Origin: G965247475 sp965247475
Lineage (GTDB): Bacteria > Chloroflexota > UBA11872
Direction: 5' to 3'
DNA length: 64,000 bases
Assembly: GCA_965247475.1 (NCBI GenBank)
Contig: OZ252016.1
Span: 248,001-312,000 of the forward strand
The number at the start of each line of letters is the position of its first letter. Within the stretch, counting starts at the first letter, position 1. Position numbers and translations under genes: made by a program. The notes beneath the pieces are model-generated. The model was given only the letters and a program-made list of their open reading frames with translations, ran no database searches and was not told where the DNA came from. Of this stretch, positions 46,575 through 55,758 are shown piece after piece.

Positions 46575-47987
46575 CTAGCGAGCGAGCTTGTTGAGGCCGT
46601 TCAGCGCCGCCAGCTTGTAGCACTCGGCGAACGTCGGGTAGTTGAACACGCTGTTCGCGATGAAGTCGACCGTCCCGCCCAGGCCGATCACGGTCTGACC
46701 GATGTGGATCAGCTCGGCCGCTTGGGTGCCAAAGATGTGGACGCCCGCGACGCGTAGGTCGGACGGATCGAACAGCAGCTTGAGGACGCCGAAGTCGTCA
46801 CCAATGATGTTGCCGCGTGCCGTCTCTCGGTAGAGTGCGCGCCCGCTCTCGTAGGCGCGGCCCTCCCGAATGAGGTCCGCCTCGGTCATCCCGACCATGG
46901 CGATCTCCGGAAGCGTGTAGATCCCGATCGGCAACAGCTTGGCAACTCCCTCGATGGGGAGCCCGAGCGCGTGTCGCACCGCCAGCCGACCCTGCTCGGC
47001 GGATGTGGCCGCGAGCGCCGGGTGGCCGATCAAGTCGCCGACCGCGTAGATGTGCTTCACCGCGGTGCGATAGTGCGCGTCAACCTGAAGCCGCCCACGT
47101 TTGTCGGCCTCGAGGCCGGCCGCGGCGAGATTCAGCGCCCCCGTCGCCCCTTGGCGCCCGATCGAGTAGATGAGCATCTCGCTCACGATGCGTGCTCCGC
47201 TCTCGAGCACCGCCACGGGACGATCGCGCGCGTCGAAGTCGACCCGCGCAACGTTGTGCCCGAGACGCAGCGTGACGCCCCAATCGCGAAGGTGGTACTT
47301 GAGCGCATCGACCAGCTCGGTCTCTACGAAGTCGAGCAGGACCGATCGGCCGTCGATAAGCGTGACCGGCACGCCCAGCGTGGCGAAGATGCTGGCGTAT
47401 TCGCAGCCGACCACCCCCGCGCCGACGACGGTCAGGGACTGTGGAATCTCCGCCAGATCGAGGATTCCGTCACTGTCGGTCACGCGCGGATGGTCCGATG
47501 GCACTCCCTCCGGCCTGGCCGGCCGGGACCCGGTGGCCAGCACGATATTGTCGGCGCGGAGCGTCCGGTCCTCGGCCCCGCTGACCGTGAGGGTATGGGG
47601 ATCCCTGAACTGGGCGGTGCCTTGCACGAGCTCGACCCGATTTCGCAGCAACGTGTCCCGCACCACATCGGCCTCGGCCCGCACCGCGTGCAAGGTGCGG
47701 GACAGCAGATCGGCCATGGTGACGTTGGTCACCGGCCGATATGAGCGACCGTAGAAGGTGCGCTGGCGGACGCCGGACAGATAGTTGACGGCTTCACGCA
47801 ACGACTTGGACGGAATGGTGCCGCGCAAGACCGCCTCGCCGCCCAGTTCCTGGTTGCGGTCGATGGCGACCGCGCGCCGACCGGCCTTCGCCGCCTGGAT
47901 CGCGGCGTGGTGCCCGGCCGGACCGATGCCGACTACTGCGACGTCGTAGGTTCCGTCGTCCCGTGCCATTGCAGTGTCTTTCTGCAC
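46575..47987 (-). CDS. sthA: Soluble pyridine nucleotide transhydrogenase (SthA-type flavoprotein)
   Basis: 470 residues; ATG 47987 or 47969. FAD site VAVVGIGPAGHHAAIQAAKA; the region that in related disulfide reductases holds the CxxxxC pair reads GGEAVLRGTIPSKSLREAV, with no Cys, as in SthA. NAD(P) site SLTVVGAGVVGCEYASIFAT; GDLIGHPALAATSAEQGRLA binds FAD; the C-terminal dimer domain ends FNYPTFAECYKLAALNGLNK. Balances NADPH and NAD+. Some Chloroflexota homologues may act as other NAD(P)-linked flavoproteins. Confidence 0.9.
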   Translation of the reverse strand: MQKDTAMARDDGTYDVAVVGIGPAGHHAAIQAAKAGRRAVAIDRNQELGGEAVLRGTIPSKSLREAVNYLSGVRQRTFYGRSYRPVTNVTMADLLSRTLHAVRAEADVVRDTLLRNRVELVQGTAQFRDPHTLTVSGAEDRTLRADNIVLATGSRPARPEGVPSDHPRVTDSDGILDLAEIPQSLTVVGAGVVGCEYASIFATLGVPVTLIDGRSVLLDFVETELVDALKYHLRDWGVTLRLGHNVARVDFDARDRPVAVLESGARIVSEMLIYSIGRQGATGALNLAAAGLEADKRGRLQVDAHYRTAVKHIYAVGDLIGHPALAATSAEQGRLAVRHALGLPIEGVAKLLPIGIYTLPEIAMVGMTEADLIREGRAYESGRALYRETARGNIIGDDFGVLKLLFDPSDLRVAGVHIFGTQAAELIHIGQTVIGLGGTVDFIANSVFNYPTFAECYKLAALNGLNKLAR

Positions 47988-48234
47988 CCCGACACCAAGA
48001 GTCTAGAGCGGCGACCAGCGGAGCGCGTACGAAGCGAGGCTACTAATCGGCGCAATCCAAGGGCCGGAGCTCGGTAAGTCGGAATCTCGACCTTGTATCT
48101 CGTCGCCGCGGGGATGATTCGTCCGCCGCGGTCGGATGATCCACTTCCCGGCACCTATCCGGGTCGGTCAGTGGGCGTGCTGAAGCGCTTCGAGCTGCCC
48201 GCTGGCGTGGCCTGCGAGCGAACAGCCTGACCGT
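47988..48234. other. Gap between sthA and copA
   Basis: About 245 bases separating two genes on the minus strand; no gene, tRNA or obvious terminator seen. Confidence 0.4.
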
Positions 48235-50715
48235 TCAACCTGCGGCGTCGTCGGACCGGAATCGCCGCAGGCGCAGCGAGTTCCCCACCACCGACAACGA
48301 TTCCAGGGCCATCGCGCCCGCGGCGAGCATGGGGTCGAGCTGCATGCCCAGCACGGGAAACAGCACGCCGGCGGCCACGGGAATGAGCAGCAGGTTGTAG
48401 CCGAACGCCCACGCCAGGTTCTGCTTGATCGTGCGCACGGTCCGGCGGCTCAGCGCCATGGCCGTGAGCACGCCGCGGAGGTCGCTGCGCACCAGCGTGA
48501 TATCGCCGGCCGCCACGGCGATGTCGGCGCCGGCGCCCATGGCGATCCCCAGATCGGCCTGGGCCAGCGCGGGGGCGTCGTTGATGCCGTCGCCCGCCAT
48601 GACCACCTTGGCGCCCTGGGCCTGCAGCTCGCGGACGATGGCCGCCTTGCCGTCCGGCCGCACCCCGGCGCGGACCTCGTCGATGCCCACCACACGCGCG
48701 ACGGCCCGCGCCGTCTCCGGCCGGTCGCCGGTGAGCATGAGCACGCGCAGGCCCAGGCGGCGCAGCGCGGCAACCGCGGCCGCCGCTTCGGGCCGCGCCG
48801 TGTCGGCCACCGCAAGGACGCCGGCGAGCTGGCCATCGACCGCCGCGTAGATCGGCGTGCGGCCCTGGGCCGCCAGCGCCGTGGCGACGGCTTCGTCGGA
48901 CCCGAGCGGCACGCCGGCCTGCGTCAGCAAGTCAGCCGTGCCAACGACGACCGTCCGCCCCTCCACCACGGCCCGCACGCCGCCGCCGGTGATCGAGTGG
49001 AACGCGGCGGCCCGCGGGGCAACGGCGCCCCGAGCCTGGGCGCCGCGCACGATCGCGCGGCCGATCGGGTGCTCCGAATCGGCCTCGGCGGCCGCCGCGA
49101 GCCGCAGCAGCTCGGACTCGGGGACGCCGTTGCGCGGCATCACCTCGATCAGCTCCGGCTCGCCCTGGGTCAGCGTGCCGGTCTTGTCCAGCAGAACCGT
49201 GTCGATCTTCCCGGCCGCCTCGAGGGCCTCGCCGCTGCGGATCAGCACCCCGTGCTCGGCGCCCCTGCCGGTACCCACCATGATGGCCATGGGCGTGGCC
49301 AGCCCGAGCGCGCAGGGGCAGGCGACCACCAGCACCGCCACGAAGCTCACCAGGGCGTGGGCCCCCTTCGGGTCGGGGCCGACGGCGGCCCAGACCGCCA
49401 GGGTGGCGAGCGCCACCAGTATCACCGCGGGCACGAACCGCCCGGCGACCCGGTCGGCCAGCCGCTGCATCGGCGCCTTGGTCGTCTGGGCCTGCTCGAC
49501 CAGACGGATGATCTGCGCCAGCACGGAATCGCGGTCCACCGCGGTGGCGCGGATGCGCAGACGGCCCGTGGTGTTGACGGTCGCCCCGACGACCTGATCG
49601 CCGGCGGCTTTCTCGACCGGGATGCTCTCGCCCGTGACCATCGACTCGTCGACCGCCGACGCGCCGTCCAGCACGTCGCCGTCGACCGGGATCTTGGCCC
49701 CTGGGGACACATGGACGATGTCGCCAACCCGAACGTCGGCCAGGGGGACCTCGACGGGTTCACCGGCGCGCTCCACCCGCGCCGTCGCCGGCCGCAAGTC
49801 CATGAGCCGCTCGATCGCGGCCGAGGCCTGACCTTTGGCTCGCGCCTCCAGCCAGCGCCCGAGCAGGACGAGGCCGATGATGATCATGGCCGTGTCGTAG
49901 TGATAGAGGGCCGCGCTGCCCGCCAGGACCGCGGGCCAGAGCGTGAGTACCAGGCTGGAGCCATAGGCCGCGCTGGTGCCCACGGCGATCAGCGTGTTCA
50001 TGTCGGCGCCGCCGCGGCGCAGCGCCGTCCACGCCCCCCGGTAGAAGCGCCAGCCGGCCAGGAACTGCACCGGCGTCGCCAGCGCGAGCTGCACCGCCGG
50101 ATTCGCAAAGACCTCGGGCCGCCAGAGGCCGGGGATGTAGGCCGCGCCCGCCCACAGCACCAGCAGGCCCAGCACCAGGGCCGCGGCGGCCTGCCACCCC
50201 AGGAAACGCTGCTCGCGGCGCCGCAAGGCGTCCCACGAGCCGCCTTCCCGCTCAGCCGCGCCTGATGCCGCCGCCGGTTCGACGACCTCGTAGCCCGCCG
50301 CTGCGATCACGGCGGTGAGGTCGCCGCGCGTCGCCAGACCCCGGATCGAGCGCACGCGCACGCGCCCGGCGGCCAGGTTGACCACGGCCTCGAGCACCCC
50401 GGGCGTTCCGCGCAGCGCCCCTTCCACGCGCTGCACGCATGACGCGCAGTGCATCCCCTCGATCCGCAGCTGCGTCTCGGAGGTCGGCACCGCGTAGCCC
50501 GCCGCCGCAACCGCCGCCGCGAGCGCGGCGGCGTCCGTCCGCGCCGGATCGAACCGCGCCGTGGCCGTCTCGGCGGCCAGATTGACCGTCGCCGCCGCTA
50601 CGCCCTCGACGCGGGACATGAACTGCTCAACACGGCCGACGCACGAGGCGCAGTGCATCCCCTCGATGGGCAGCGTGAGCGCATCGAGCTCGCGCGCCGG
50701 CGCGTCGGCGGTCAT
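48235..50715 (-). CDS. copA: Copper-transporting P1B-type ATPase with two HMA domains
   Basis: 826 residues. Two N-terminal metal-binding domains with GMHCASC at residues 19-25 and 87-93. Then eight membrane helices, TGES (actuator), VVACPCALGLATP (membrane CPC copper site), DKTGTLTQGEP (phosphorylated Asp), SEHPIGRAIV (HP motif) and MAGDGINDAPALAQADLGIA. Exports Cu(I) from the cytoplasm using ATP. ATG 50715 overlaps the TGA of csoR (50712-50715), so it is translated in the same operon and controlled by that copper sensor. Confidence 0.96.
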   Translation of the reverse strand: MTADAPARELDALTLPIEGMHCASCVGRVEQFMSRVEGVAAATVNLAAETATARFDPARTDAAALAAAVAAAGYAVPTSETQLRIEGMHCASCVQRVEGALRGTPGVLEAVVNLAAGRVRVRSIRGLATRGDLTAVIAAAGYEVVEPAAASGAAEREGGSWDALRRREQRFLGWQAAAALVLGLLVLWAGAAYIPGLWRPEVFANPAVQLALATPVQFLAGWRFYRGAWTALRRGGADMNTLIAVGTSAAYGSSLVLTLWPAVLAGSAALYHYDTAMIIIGLVLLGRWLEARAKGQASAAIERLMDLRPATARVERAGEPVEVPLADVRVGDIVHVSPGAKIPVDGDVLDGASAVDESMVTGESIPVEKAAGDQVVGATVNTTGRLRIRATAVDRDSVLAQIIRLVEQAQTTKAPMQRLADRVAGRFVPAVILVALATLAVWAAVGPDPKGAHALVSFVAVLVVACPCALGLATPMAIMVGTGRGAEHGVLIRSGEALEAAGKIDTVLLDKTGTLTQGEPELIEVMPRNGVPESELLRLAAAAEADSEHPIGRAIVRGAQARGAVAPRAAAFHSITGGGVRAVVEGRTVVVGTADLLTQAGVPLGSDEAVATALAAQGRTPIYAAVDGQLAGVLAVADTARPEAAAAVAALRRLGLRVLMLTGDRPETARAVARVVGIDEVRAGVRPDGKAAIVRELQAQGAKVVMAGDGINDAPALAQADLGIAMGAGADIAVAAGDITLVRSDLRGVLTAMALSRRTVRTIKQNLAWAFGYNLLLIPVAAGVLFPVLGMQLDPMLAAGAMALESLSVVGNSLRLRRFRSDDAAG

Positions 50716-51098
50716 GACGGCGCCTCGTGCGCAGGCTCGCGGTGCAGGCGACGCGGTGGCGGACCGCCGCTGCCGAGTGTCTGCGCCAGATTGCCCAGCA
50801 CCTCGCCGGTGGACGCCACCCGGCGCAGGTGACCGCTGCCCTTGACGACTTCGAGCAGTTCGCGGATCACCCGCTCGCGCTCATCGGGGTCATCGCCCCG
50901 AATCGCCTCGGTCACACAGCTGTGCAGGTGGCGCTCGAGCACCAGCGCATTCACCTTCTCGATCGCGCCCTGGATCGCCAGGGTCTGCTTCAGGATGTCC
51001 ACGCAGTACACGTCGTCGGCGATCATCTGCTCGACGCCGCGCGCGTGGCCCTCGATGGACTTCCAGCGGTTCAGGATGCGGCGAGTGTCGTCATCCAC
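50712..51098 (-). CDS. csoR: CsoR-type copper-sensing repressor
   Basis: 128 residues. DUF156 fold: ILNRWKSIEGHARGVEQMI, DDVYCVDILKQTLAIQGAIE and VLERHLHSCVTEAIRGDD give the Cys-His-Cys copper ligand set (C in VYC, H and C in HLHSC). A longer than usual C-terminal Pro/His-rich tail (PPPRRLHREPAHEAPS) follows. Apo-CsoR represses and Cu(I) releases it. It is the first gene of csoR-copA; an operator-like palindrome lies 26 bases upstream. Confidence 0.93.
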   Translation of the reverse strand: MDDDTRRILNRWKSIEGHARGVEQMIADDVYCVDILKQTLAIQGAIEKVNALVLERHLHSCVTEAIRGDDPDERERVIRELLEVVKGSGHLRRVASTGEVLGNLAQTLGSGGPPPRRLHREPAHEAPS

Positions 51099-51123
51099 CG
51101 GTCTGACTTTCTACTCTTGACCC

Positions 51124-51139
51124 CACCCCAGGTGGGGTG
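51124..51139. promoter_or_regulatory. Operator-like palindrome upstream of csoR
   Basis: CACCCC-AGGT-GGGGTG is a 16-base inverted repeat with G-tracts, flanked by further C/G runs, centred about 33 bases upstream of the csoR ATG. CsoR operators are G-tract palindromes of this kind, so auto-regulation of csoR-copA is likely. No good -35/-10 pair could be fixed by eye. Confidence 0.65.
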
Positions 51140-51336
51140 CCCACGGGGAGATCGTATCACCGCACGATCGCAATGCCCAGCGATGTCGCTGTGGTCGCTC
51201 CGGCCGGTCCGCTGGACCTCGCGTCTGAACGAGGCGGCGCCTGGGTCTCCTACGGTCGTCGTGCGAACCGCTGGCTGAGGTTCCACCGCGGCCCGCGCGG
51301 GTATGCTGCGCGCGCAATCAGCGAGGATGTGAGTTC

Positions 51337-52281
51337 ATGGAATATCGACGGCTGGGACGCACTGATTTGCAGGTCTCGGTCGCGGGCCTTGGCACCGGCG
51401 GGTACAGCCACTTCGGCCAGCGGGCCGGCCGGTCCAAGGACGACGCGCGGCGGCTGGTTCGGCGGGCCCTCGATCAGGGCGTGAACTTCTTCGACACCGC
51501 GCGCGGCTACATGGATTCAGAGAAGTGGCTCGCGCACGCGCTGGACGGCGTGCCGCGCGATCAGTACATCCTCTCGACCAAGCTCCACAACTTTCCGCAC
51601 GGTGGGCAGATGGCCTCCGCCGACGACATGCGGACGTCGATCGACGAGAGCCTGCAGCGGCTGGGCGTGGACACGATCGATCTGATGATGTTCCACAGCC
51701 TCAAGGCCGAGCAATACGACCGGACCGTGGACATTCACTTGCCGGCCGTGCTCGAGGCGCAGGCGGCGGGCAAGGTCCGGTTCATTGGTGCGTCCGAGCC
51801 GGGCGCCTTCGACGGCCCGCACCTGGCGTTGCGGCGGGCGCTGGACGACGACGTTTGGGACGTGTTCCTCGTCGCCTACAACGTCCTGCACGCGTCCGCC
51901 GACCGATACGTCTTCCCGGCGGCCACGGCCAAGGACGTTGGGATCGTAATTATGGTGGCCGTCCGCCTGGCGCTCTCGGTTCCGGAGCGACTGCGAGAGG
52001 TGATCGCCGACCTCAAGGACCGCGAGCTGATCGCGGCCGACGCGGTTCCCGACGACGACCCGCTGGGCTGGCTGGTGCACGATGACGTGGAGTCGGTTCC
52101 GGCGGCGGCGTATCGGTTCGCACAGGAGCCCGACGCGGTCGCGTGCGTGCTCTCCGGGACCGCGAATCCCGAGCACTTGGACGCGAACCTCGCCGCGATC
52201 CTGGCCGGCGACCTCCCGGCCGCGGACCGGCAACGCCTGCGGGACGTGTTCGGCCCGCTGGACGAGCCGATCGGGGACTAG
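51337..52281 (+). CDS. Aldo/keto reductase, paralogue 1
   Basis: 314 residues from ATG 51337; upstream GCGAGGATGTGAG holds the ribosome site. MEYRRLGRTDLQVSVAGLGT, NFFDTARGYMDSEKWLAHAL (active-site Asp and Tyr), ILSTKLHN (Lys), LGVDTIDLMMFHSLKAEQYD (position of the catalytic His), FIGASEP and a C-terminal AVRLALSVPERLREVIADLK with VLSGTANPEHLDANL. NADPH-dependent carbonyl reductase of the AKR superfamily; substrate unknown. Strongly similar to the gene at 54721, including the bases just before the start. Confidence 0.9.
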   Translation: MEYRRLGRTDLQVSVAGLGTGGYSHFGQRAGRSKDDARRLVRRALDQGVNFFDTARGYMDSEKWLAHALDGVPRDQYILSTKLHNFPHGGQMASADDMRTSIDESLQRLGVDTIDLMMFHSLKAEQYDRTVDIHLPAVLEAQAAGKVRFIGASEPGAFDGPHLALRRALDDDVWDVFLVAYNVLHASADRYVFPAATAKDVGIVIMVAVRLALSVPERLREVIADLKDRELIAADAVPDDDPLGWLVHDDVESVPAAAYRFAQEPDAVACVLSGTANPEHLDANLAAILAGDLPAADRQRLRDVFGPLDEPIGD

Positions 52282-52356
52282 GCCGACTCGCACGGGCGGA
52301 CGCGGCCGGCGGCGCGCTCCGTCGACGGCCGCCAAACGATGGTAGTGGGGCCCTTT

Positions 52357-53043
52357 GATCAGCGCCCCTCCGTCACTCCGGCGGACGCCGGGGTCCAGGG
52401 GTCGATCGCTTGGAGTTGGTCGACAGGCTCGCGGTTGGACCACTAACCACCGGCTGCTGGGTACCACAGCCTGGATCAAAGTGACCCGCTACCGTGATCG
52501 TCCCTCCGTCACCCCGGCGGACGCCGGGGTCCAGGGGTCGACCGCTCGGAGTTCGTCGACAGGCGCCTGGTTGAACCACTAACCACCGGCTGCTGGGTAC
52601 CACAGCCTGGATCAAAGTGACCCACTACCGTGATCGCCCCTCCGTCACCCCGGCGGACGCCGGGGTCCAGGGGTCGACCGCTCGGAGTTGGTCGACAGGC
52701 GCCTGGTTGGACCACTAACCACCGGCTGCTGGGTACCGCAGCCTGGATCAAAGTGACCCACTACCGTGATCGCCCCTCCGTCACCCCGGCGGACGCCGGG
52801 GTCCAGGGGTCGACCGTTCGGAGTTCGTCGACAGGCTCGCGGTTGGACCACTAACCACTGGCTGCTGGGTACCACAGCCTGGATCAAAGTGACCCACTAC
52901 CGTGATCGCCCCTCCGTCACCCCGGCGGACGCCGGGGTCCAGGGGTCGACCGCTCGGAGTTCGTCGACAGGCTCGCGGTTGGACCACTAACCACCGGCTG
53001 CTGGGTACCACAGCCTGGATCAAAGTGACCCACTACCGTGATC
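52357..53043. repeat. Five tandem copies of a 136-bp repeat
   Basis: Units begin with GATC at 52357 (3 bases longer), 52496, 52632, 52768 and 52904, and the next GATCG is at 53040. Each holds the palindrome ACCCCGGCGGACGCCGGGGT (9-bp stem, GA loop; 52511-52530 in copy 2), a GTCGACAGGC-type segment and ...CTGGGTACCACAGCCTGGAT. Copies differ by a few bases. 136 is not a multiple of three and open frames on both strands reshuffle from copy to copy, so it is not coding. No unique spacers, so it is not CRISPR. Confidence 0.9.
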
Positions 53044-53340
53044 GCTTCCATTCGATCCAAGCTGCGGCGGAAGCGAGGTTTAGGGACATCGTCGGCGTCA
53101 GTGTCGATACCGCAGCTGCAAGCAGGACTCTGCGTGTGGCATACCGCACCCGATGGGTTATAGAGAACGTAACATCTATCGTGATTCGTACTCGGTGACG
53201 CGGAACCTCACGATGATCGACCTAACGAATGCCGTTGAATGGTGTTGTTTAGCAGAACACTTTCCGTTGATAGTGCAGGTTCTCGTGATACCTGCATGTA
53301 GTGAACATAAGGCGCAAAGTGGCCGCCACCCTGTCCTTGA
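53044..53340. other. Low-GC spacer between array and methyltransferase gene
   Basis: About 300 bases of lower GC with no gene recognised, ending in a 51-base repeat (53278-53328). Confidence 0.45.
53278..53328. repeat. Diverged direct repeat, left copy
   Basis: Begins GGTTCTCGTGATA and ends AAGTGGCCGCCA. Matches 54266-54316 at 40 of 51 positions without gaps. The methyltransferase gene lies precisely between the copies. Confidence 0.65.
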
Positions 53341-54216
53341 CTACGCCTCCCGCCTCGTAAGCACGGCCAGCGAATAATCGCTGCCCTGGTAACCCCCGCG
53401 GGACGGCATGGCCACGATCTCGAGCGACCAGCGATCTGACCGTTCGTCGAGGAATTCGGCGAGAGCTTTGCGGACGCCGTAAAGCCGGTGCGTGACAACG
53501 ACGTACTCATTGTCGGCGCCGAGACGGGCCATTAGCTGACCCATCCTGGGCCATGCGTTTTCGAGAACTCGCCTGAGGCGCCGGGCAATGGCGTTGACGA
53601 GTCTGGAAGGGATACGGGCGACGCTTACGCCGAGGTGATAGTCGTCGACGACGATAGCCCCTTCTTCTGCCATTAGAGGGTCTAATAGGGTCAGATCTCT
53701 CTTCACGTCATCATAGGTGTGACTGGCGTCTAGAAACGCCAGTTCAATGGGGCCGTGACTCCAATCTCCCAGGATATTCCTTGATTGTCCGGTGATTGGC
53801 GTAATTCCGGCATCGTCCTGAAACCACCTTGCCCAGATTTCCGAACGGGTCATTTCAACTCCAGCCAAGGGGTCATCGGCGTCGTGCTTGGCCGCGTGCC
53901 AGTTGAGCGATTCGTGGTGGTCAACAGTGTCTATCGTGTAAACATCCCCACTCACGCCCGCGTCAATCATGGCGCGGGCCATCGTCATCGCCGAGAAGCC
54001 TCTCGCCGTGCCGACGTCCAGGGCAACCAGCGGACGATCGAGATTGGAACGCTCGCGAATCAGCTTGTAGAGGAGCAGGCCATGCTCTCCGCCGTCCCCG
54101 CCTCTGAGAACCTCGGACGCGCGGGCATACCAGCCGGCCGGCATCTCCGCCGTGTTCATTTCGGTCAGCTTGCGTTCGAGCGGCGTAACGCTTGCTCCAT
54201 TCGGGATCATCGGCAC
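53341..54216 (-). CDS. Class I SAM methyltransferase (Methyltransf_24-like)
   Basis: 291 residues. ARASEVLRGGDGGEHGLLLY, then VALDVGTARGFSAMTMARAM (motif I), DVYTIDTVDH (motif II), and IELAFLDASHTYDDVKRDLT with GAIVVDDYH, the Asp-His-Tyr block typical of CmcI/Methyltransf_24-type enzymes that act on sugars or small molecules. The C-terminal ~80 residues are less conserved. Lower GC than neighbours and bracketed by direct repeats, a repeat array and an inverted array unit: signs of transfer. Substrate unknown. Confidence 0.85.
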   Translation of the reverse strand: MPMIPNGASVTPLERKLTEMNTAEMPAGWYARASEVLRGGDGGEHGLLLYKLIRERSNLDRPLVALDVGTARGFSAMTMARAMIDAGVSGDVYTIDTVDHHESLNWHAAKHDADDPLAGVEMTRSEIWARWFQDDAGITPITGQSRNILGDWSHGPIELAFLDASHTYDDVKRDLTLLDPLMAEEGAIVVDDYHLGVSVARIPSRLVNAIARRLRRVLENAWPRMGQLMARLGADNEYVVVTHRLYGVRKALAEFLDERSDRWSLEIVAMPSRGGYQGSDYSLAVLTRREA

Positions 54217-54265
54217 TAACGCACCTCATGCCTGGCGTACAACAGCGTCTTCCTGAGAGAGTGCT

Positions 54266-54316
54266 GGTTCGCGTGATAGCTATGCGCAGCGAACACAAAG
54301 CGCATAGTGGCCGCCA
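54266..54316. repeat. Diverged direct repeat, right copy
   Basis: Begins GGTTCGCGTGATA and ends TAGTGGCCGCCA; 40 of 51 positions equal 53278-53328. It lies ~50 bases upstream of the methyltransferase start. Confidence 0.65.
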
Positions 54317-54367
54317 TCATCCAATCGGACTATAGCAGTGCCGTAGGTGAGCTTCTCGGTCGGCAGC

Positions 54368-54449
54368 GGGTCCGTTTGATCCAAGCCGGGCCGCCCGGCG
54401 GCTGGTGGCTAGTGGTCCAACCGCGCGCCTGTCGACCAACTCGGCGCGG
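54368..54449. repeat. Single inverted, diverged copy of part of the 136-bp unit
   Basis: Reads as the reverse complement of the array unit for ~82 bases: TTTGATCCAAGCC...GGCTGGTGGCTAGTGGTCCA then ACCGCGCGCCTGTCGACCAA. It stops before the ACCCCGGCG palindrome. So the methyltransferase gene is flanked by the array in one orientation and this copy in the other. Confidence 0.75.
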
Positions 54450-54454
54450 CCGGC

Positions 54455-54620
54455 GATCCTGAGTCTGTCGAACGAACCGCTCCCCCATGTCATTCGAGCC
54501 GGAGGCGAGGAATCTCATGGCCACCGGACCGGCGAAAGCCTGTCCTGAGTGCGTCGAAGGAGCCTCACCTCGACATAGGAACGGAGAGCCAATCGAAGCG
54601 CCCGTCCTGAGACCATCGAA
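54455..54620. repeat. Dispersed repeat cluster, locus H
   Basis: CCTGAGTCTGTCGAACG, CATGTCATTCGAGCCGGAGG with GAGGAATCTCATGGCC, TGTCCTGAGTGCGTCGAAGG and GTCCTGAGACCATCGAAGGA in a row, upstream of the second aldo/keto reductase. Same modules as at 8.1 and 45.7 kb. Confidence 0.65.
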
Positions 54621-54720
54621 GGACTCGCATGGTGATCGATCACCACACGGGCGCGATGTTTCGGTCGGCGAATGGCGAACAGAACGTATGCTGCGGGCGG
54701 AATCAGCGAGGATGTGAGCT

Positions 54721-55668
54721 ATGGAGTATCGACGGCTGGGACGGACCGATTTGCAGGTGTCGGTCGTCGGCCTCGGCACCGGCGGTCCGAGCCTGATGGG
54801 GCAGCGGACGCACGGTAGCGTCGCCGACGCCAAGCGCGTGGTGCGCCGCGCGCTCGACCTGGGCGTGACGTTCTTCGACACCGCGTACGGGTATCGCGAC
54901 AGCGAGCTCTGGCTGGCCGGCGCGCTCGAGGGCGTGCCCCGGGACGACTACGTGCTGGCGACGAAGTATCGCTACGCGGACTTTGAGACCGGGGAGATGC
55001 CGACGCCCGACCAGTTGCGCGTGGCGATCGACCAGCGGCTGGCGCGGCTCGGGGTCGACACGATCGACCTCTTGCAGATTCACGGCTTGATGCCGGACGA
55101 GTACGACGCGGTGATCGAGGCGCATCTTCCGGTCCTGCGCGAGGCGCAGGCGGCCGGCAAGTTTCGGTTCTTGGGTCTGACCGAGCGCTTCTTCGAGGAT
55201 CCGCGGCACGAGACGCTCCAGCGGGCGCTGGAGGACGACCATTTCGACACCATGATGGTCGGCTACAACCTGCTGTCGCAGTCGGCCGAGCGCGTCGTGA
55301 TCCCACAGGCCGCGGCGAAAGACGTGGGCGTGATCATCATGGTGGCGGTGCGAGTGGCGATGTCGCGTCCCGAGCGCCTGCGCGAGGTGGTGGCGGACTT
55401 GAAGGCGCGTGGTCTGCTGGCGGCCGACGCGCTTGATGATGATGACCCGCTCGGGTGGTTGGTGCACGACGACGTGGCCTCGATCCCATCGGCCGCATAC
55501 AAGTTCGTGCTGGGCCCGCCCGGCGTCTCCACCGTGCTGTCGGGCACGTCGAACGCCGATCACCTCGCCGCCAACGTCGAAGCCATCCTCGGCCCGCCGC
55601 TCCCGGCGGAGGATCGGGAGCGGCTCGTGCGGGCGTTGGGACACCTGGACGAGGCGCTCGGAGGGTAG
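54721..55668 (+). CDS. Aldo/keto reductase, paralogue 2
   Basis: 315 residues from ATG 54721; GCGAGGATGTGAGCT precedes it, nearly as before paralogue 1. MEYRRLGRTDLQVSVVGLGT, TFFDTAYGYRDSELWLAGAL (Asp, Tyr), YVLATKYRYAD (Lys), LGVDTIDLLQIHGLMPDEYD (catalytic His), FLGLTERFFEDP, then IIMVAVRVAMSRPERLREVV and VLSGTSNADHLAANV. Same subfamily as 51337; the two bracket the repeat/methyltransferase segment, so one is probably a duplicate of the other. Substrate unknown. Confidence 0.92.
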   Translation: MEYRRLGRTDLQVSVVGLGTGGPSLMGQRTHGSVADAKRVVRRALDLGVTFFDTAYGYRDSELWLAGALEGVPRDDYVLATKYRYADFETGEMPTPDQLRVAIDQRLARLGVDTIDLLQIHGLMPDEYDAVIEAHLPVLREAQAAGKFRFLGLTERFFEDPRHETLQRALEDDHFDTMMVGYNLLSQSAERVVIPQAAAKDVGVIIMVAVRVAMSRPERLREVVADLKARGLLAADALDDDDPLGWLVHDDVASIPSAAYKFVLGPPGVSTVLSGTSNADHLAANVEAILGPPLPAEDRERLVRALGHLDEALGG

Positions 55669-55758
55669 GTCGCTCGGGGGCGCCGACGCCGACGGCGGAG
55701 ACAACGCCGGGTCGGATAGTCTGGAGGCGCGGTCGAGCGATCAGGAGGTCGAGGGTCA

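Noticed and set aside
52373..53023. Series of similar open frames of ~74-80 codons on both strands through the 136-bp array
   Set aside because: Unit length is not a multiple of three, the frames exist only because of the repeat, and they contain the palindrome; no ribosome sites or family similarity.
52357..53043. CRISPR array
   Set aside because: Units are 136-bp contiguous near-identical copies; there are no short repeats separated by unique spacers and no cas genes.
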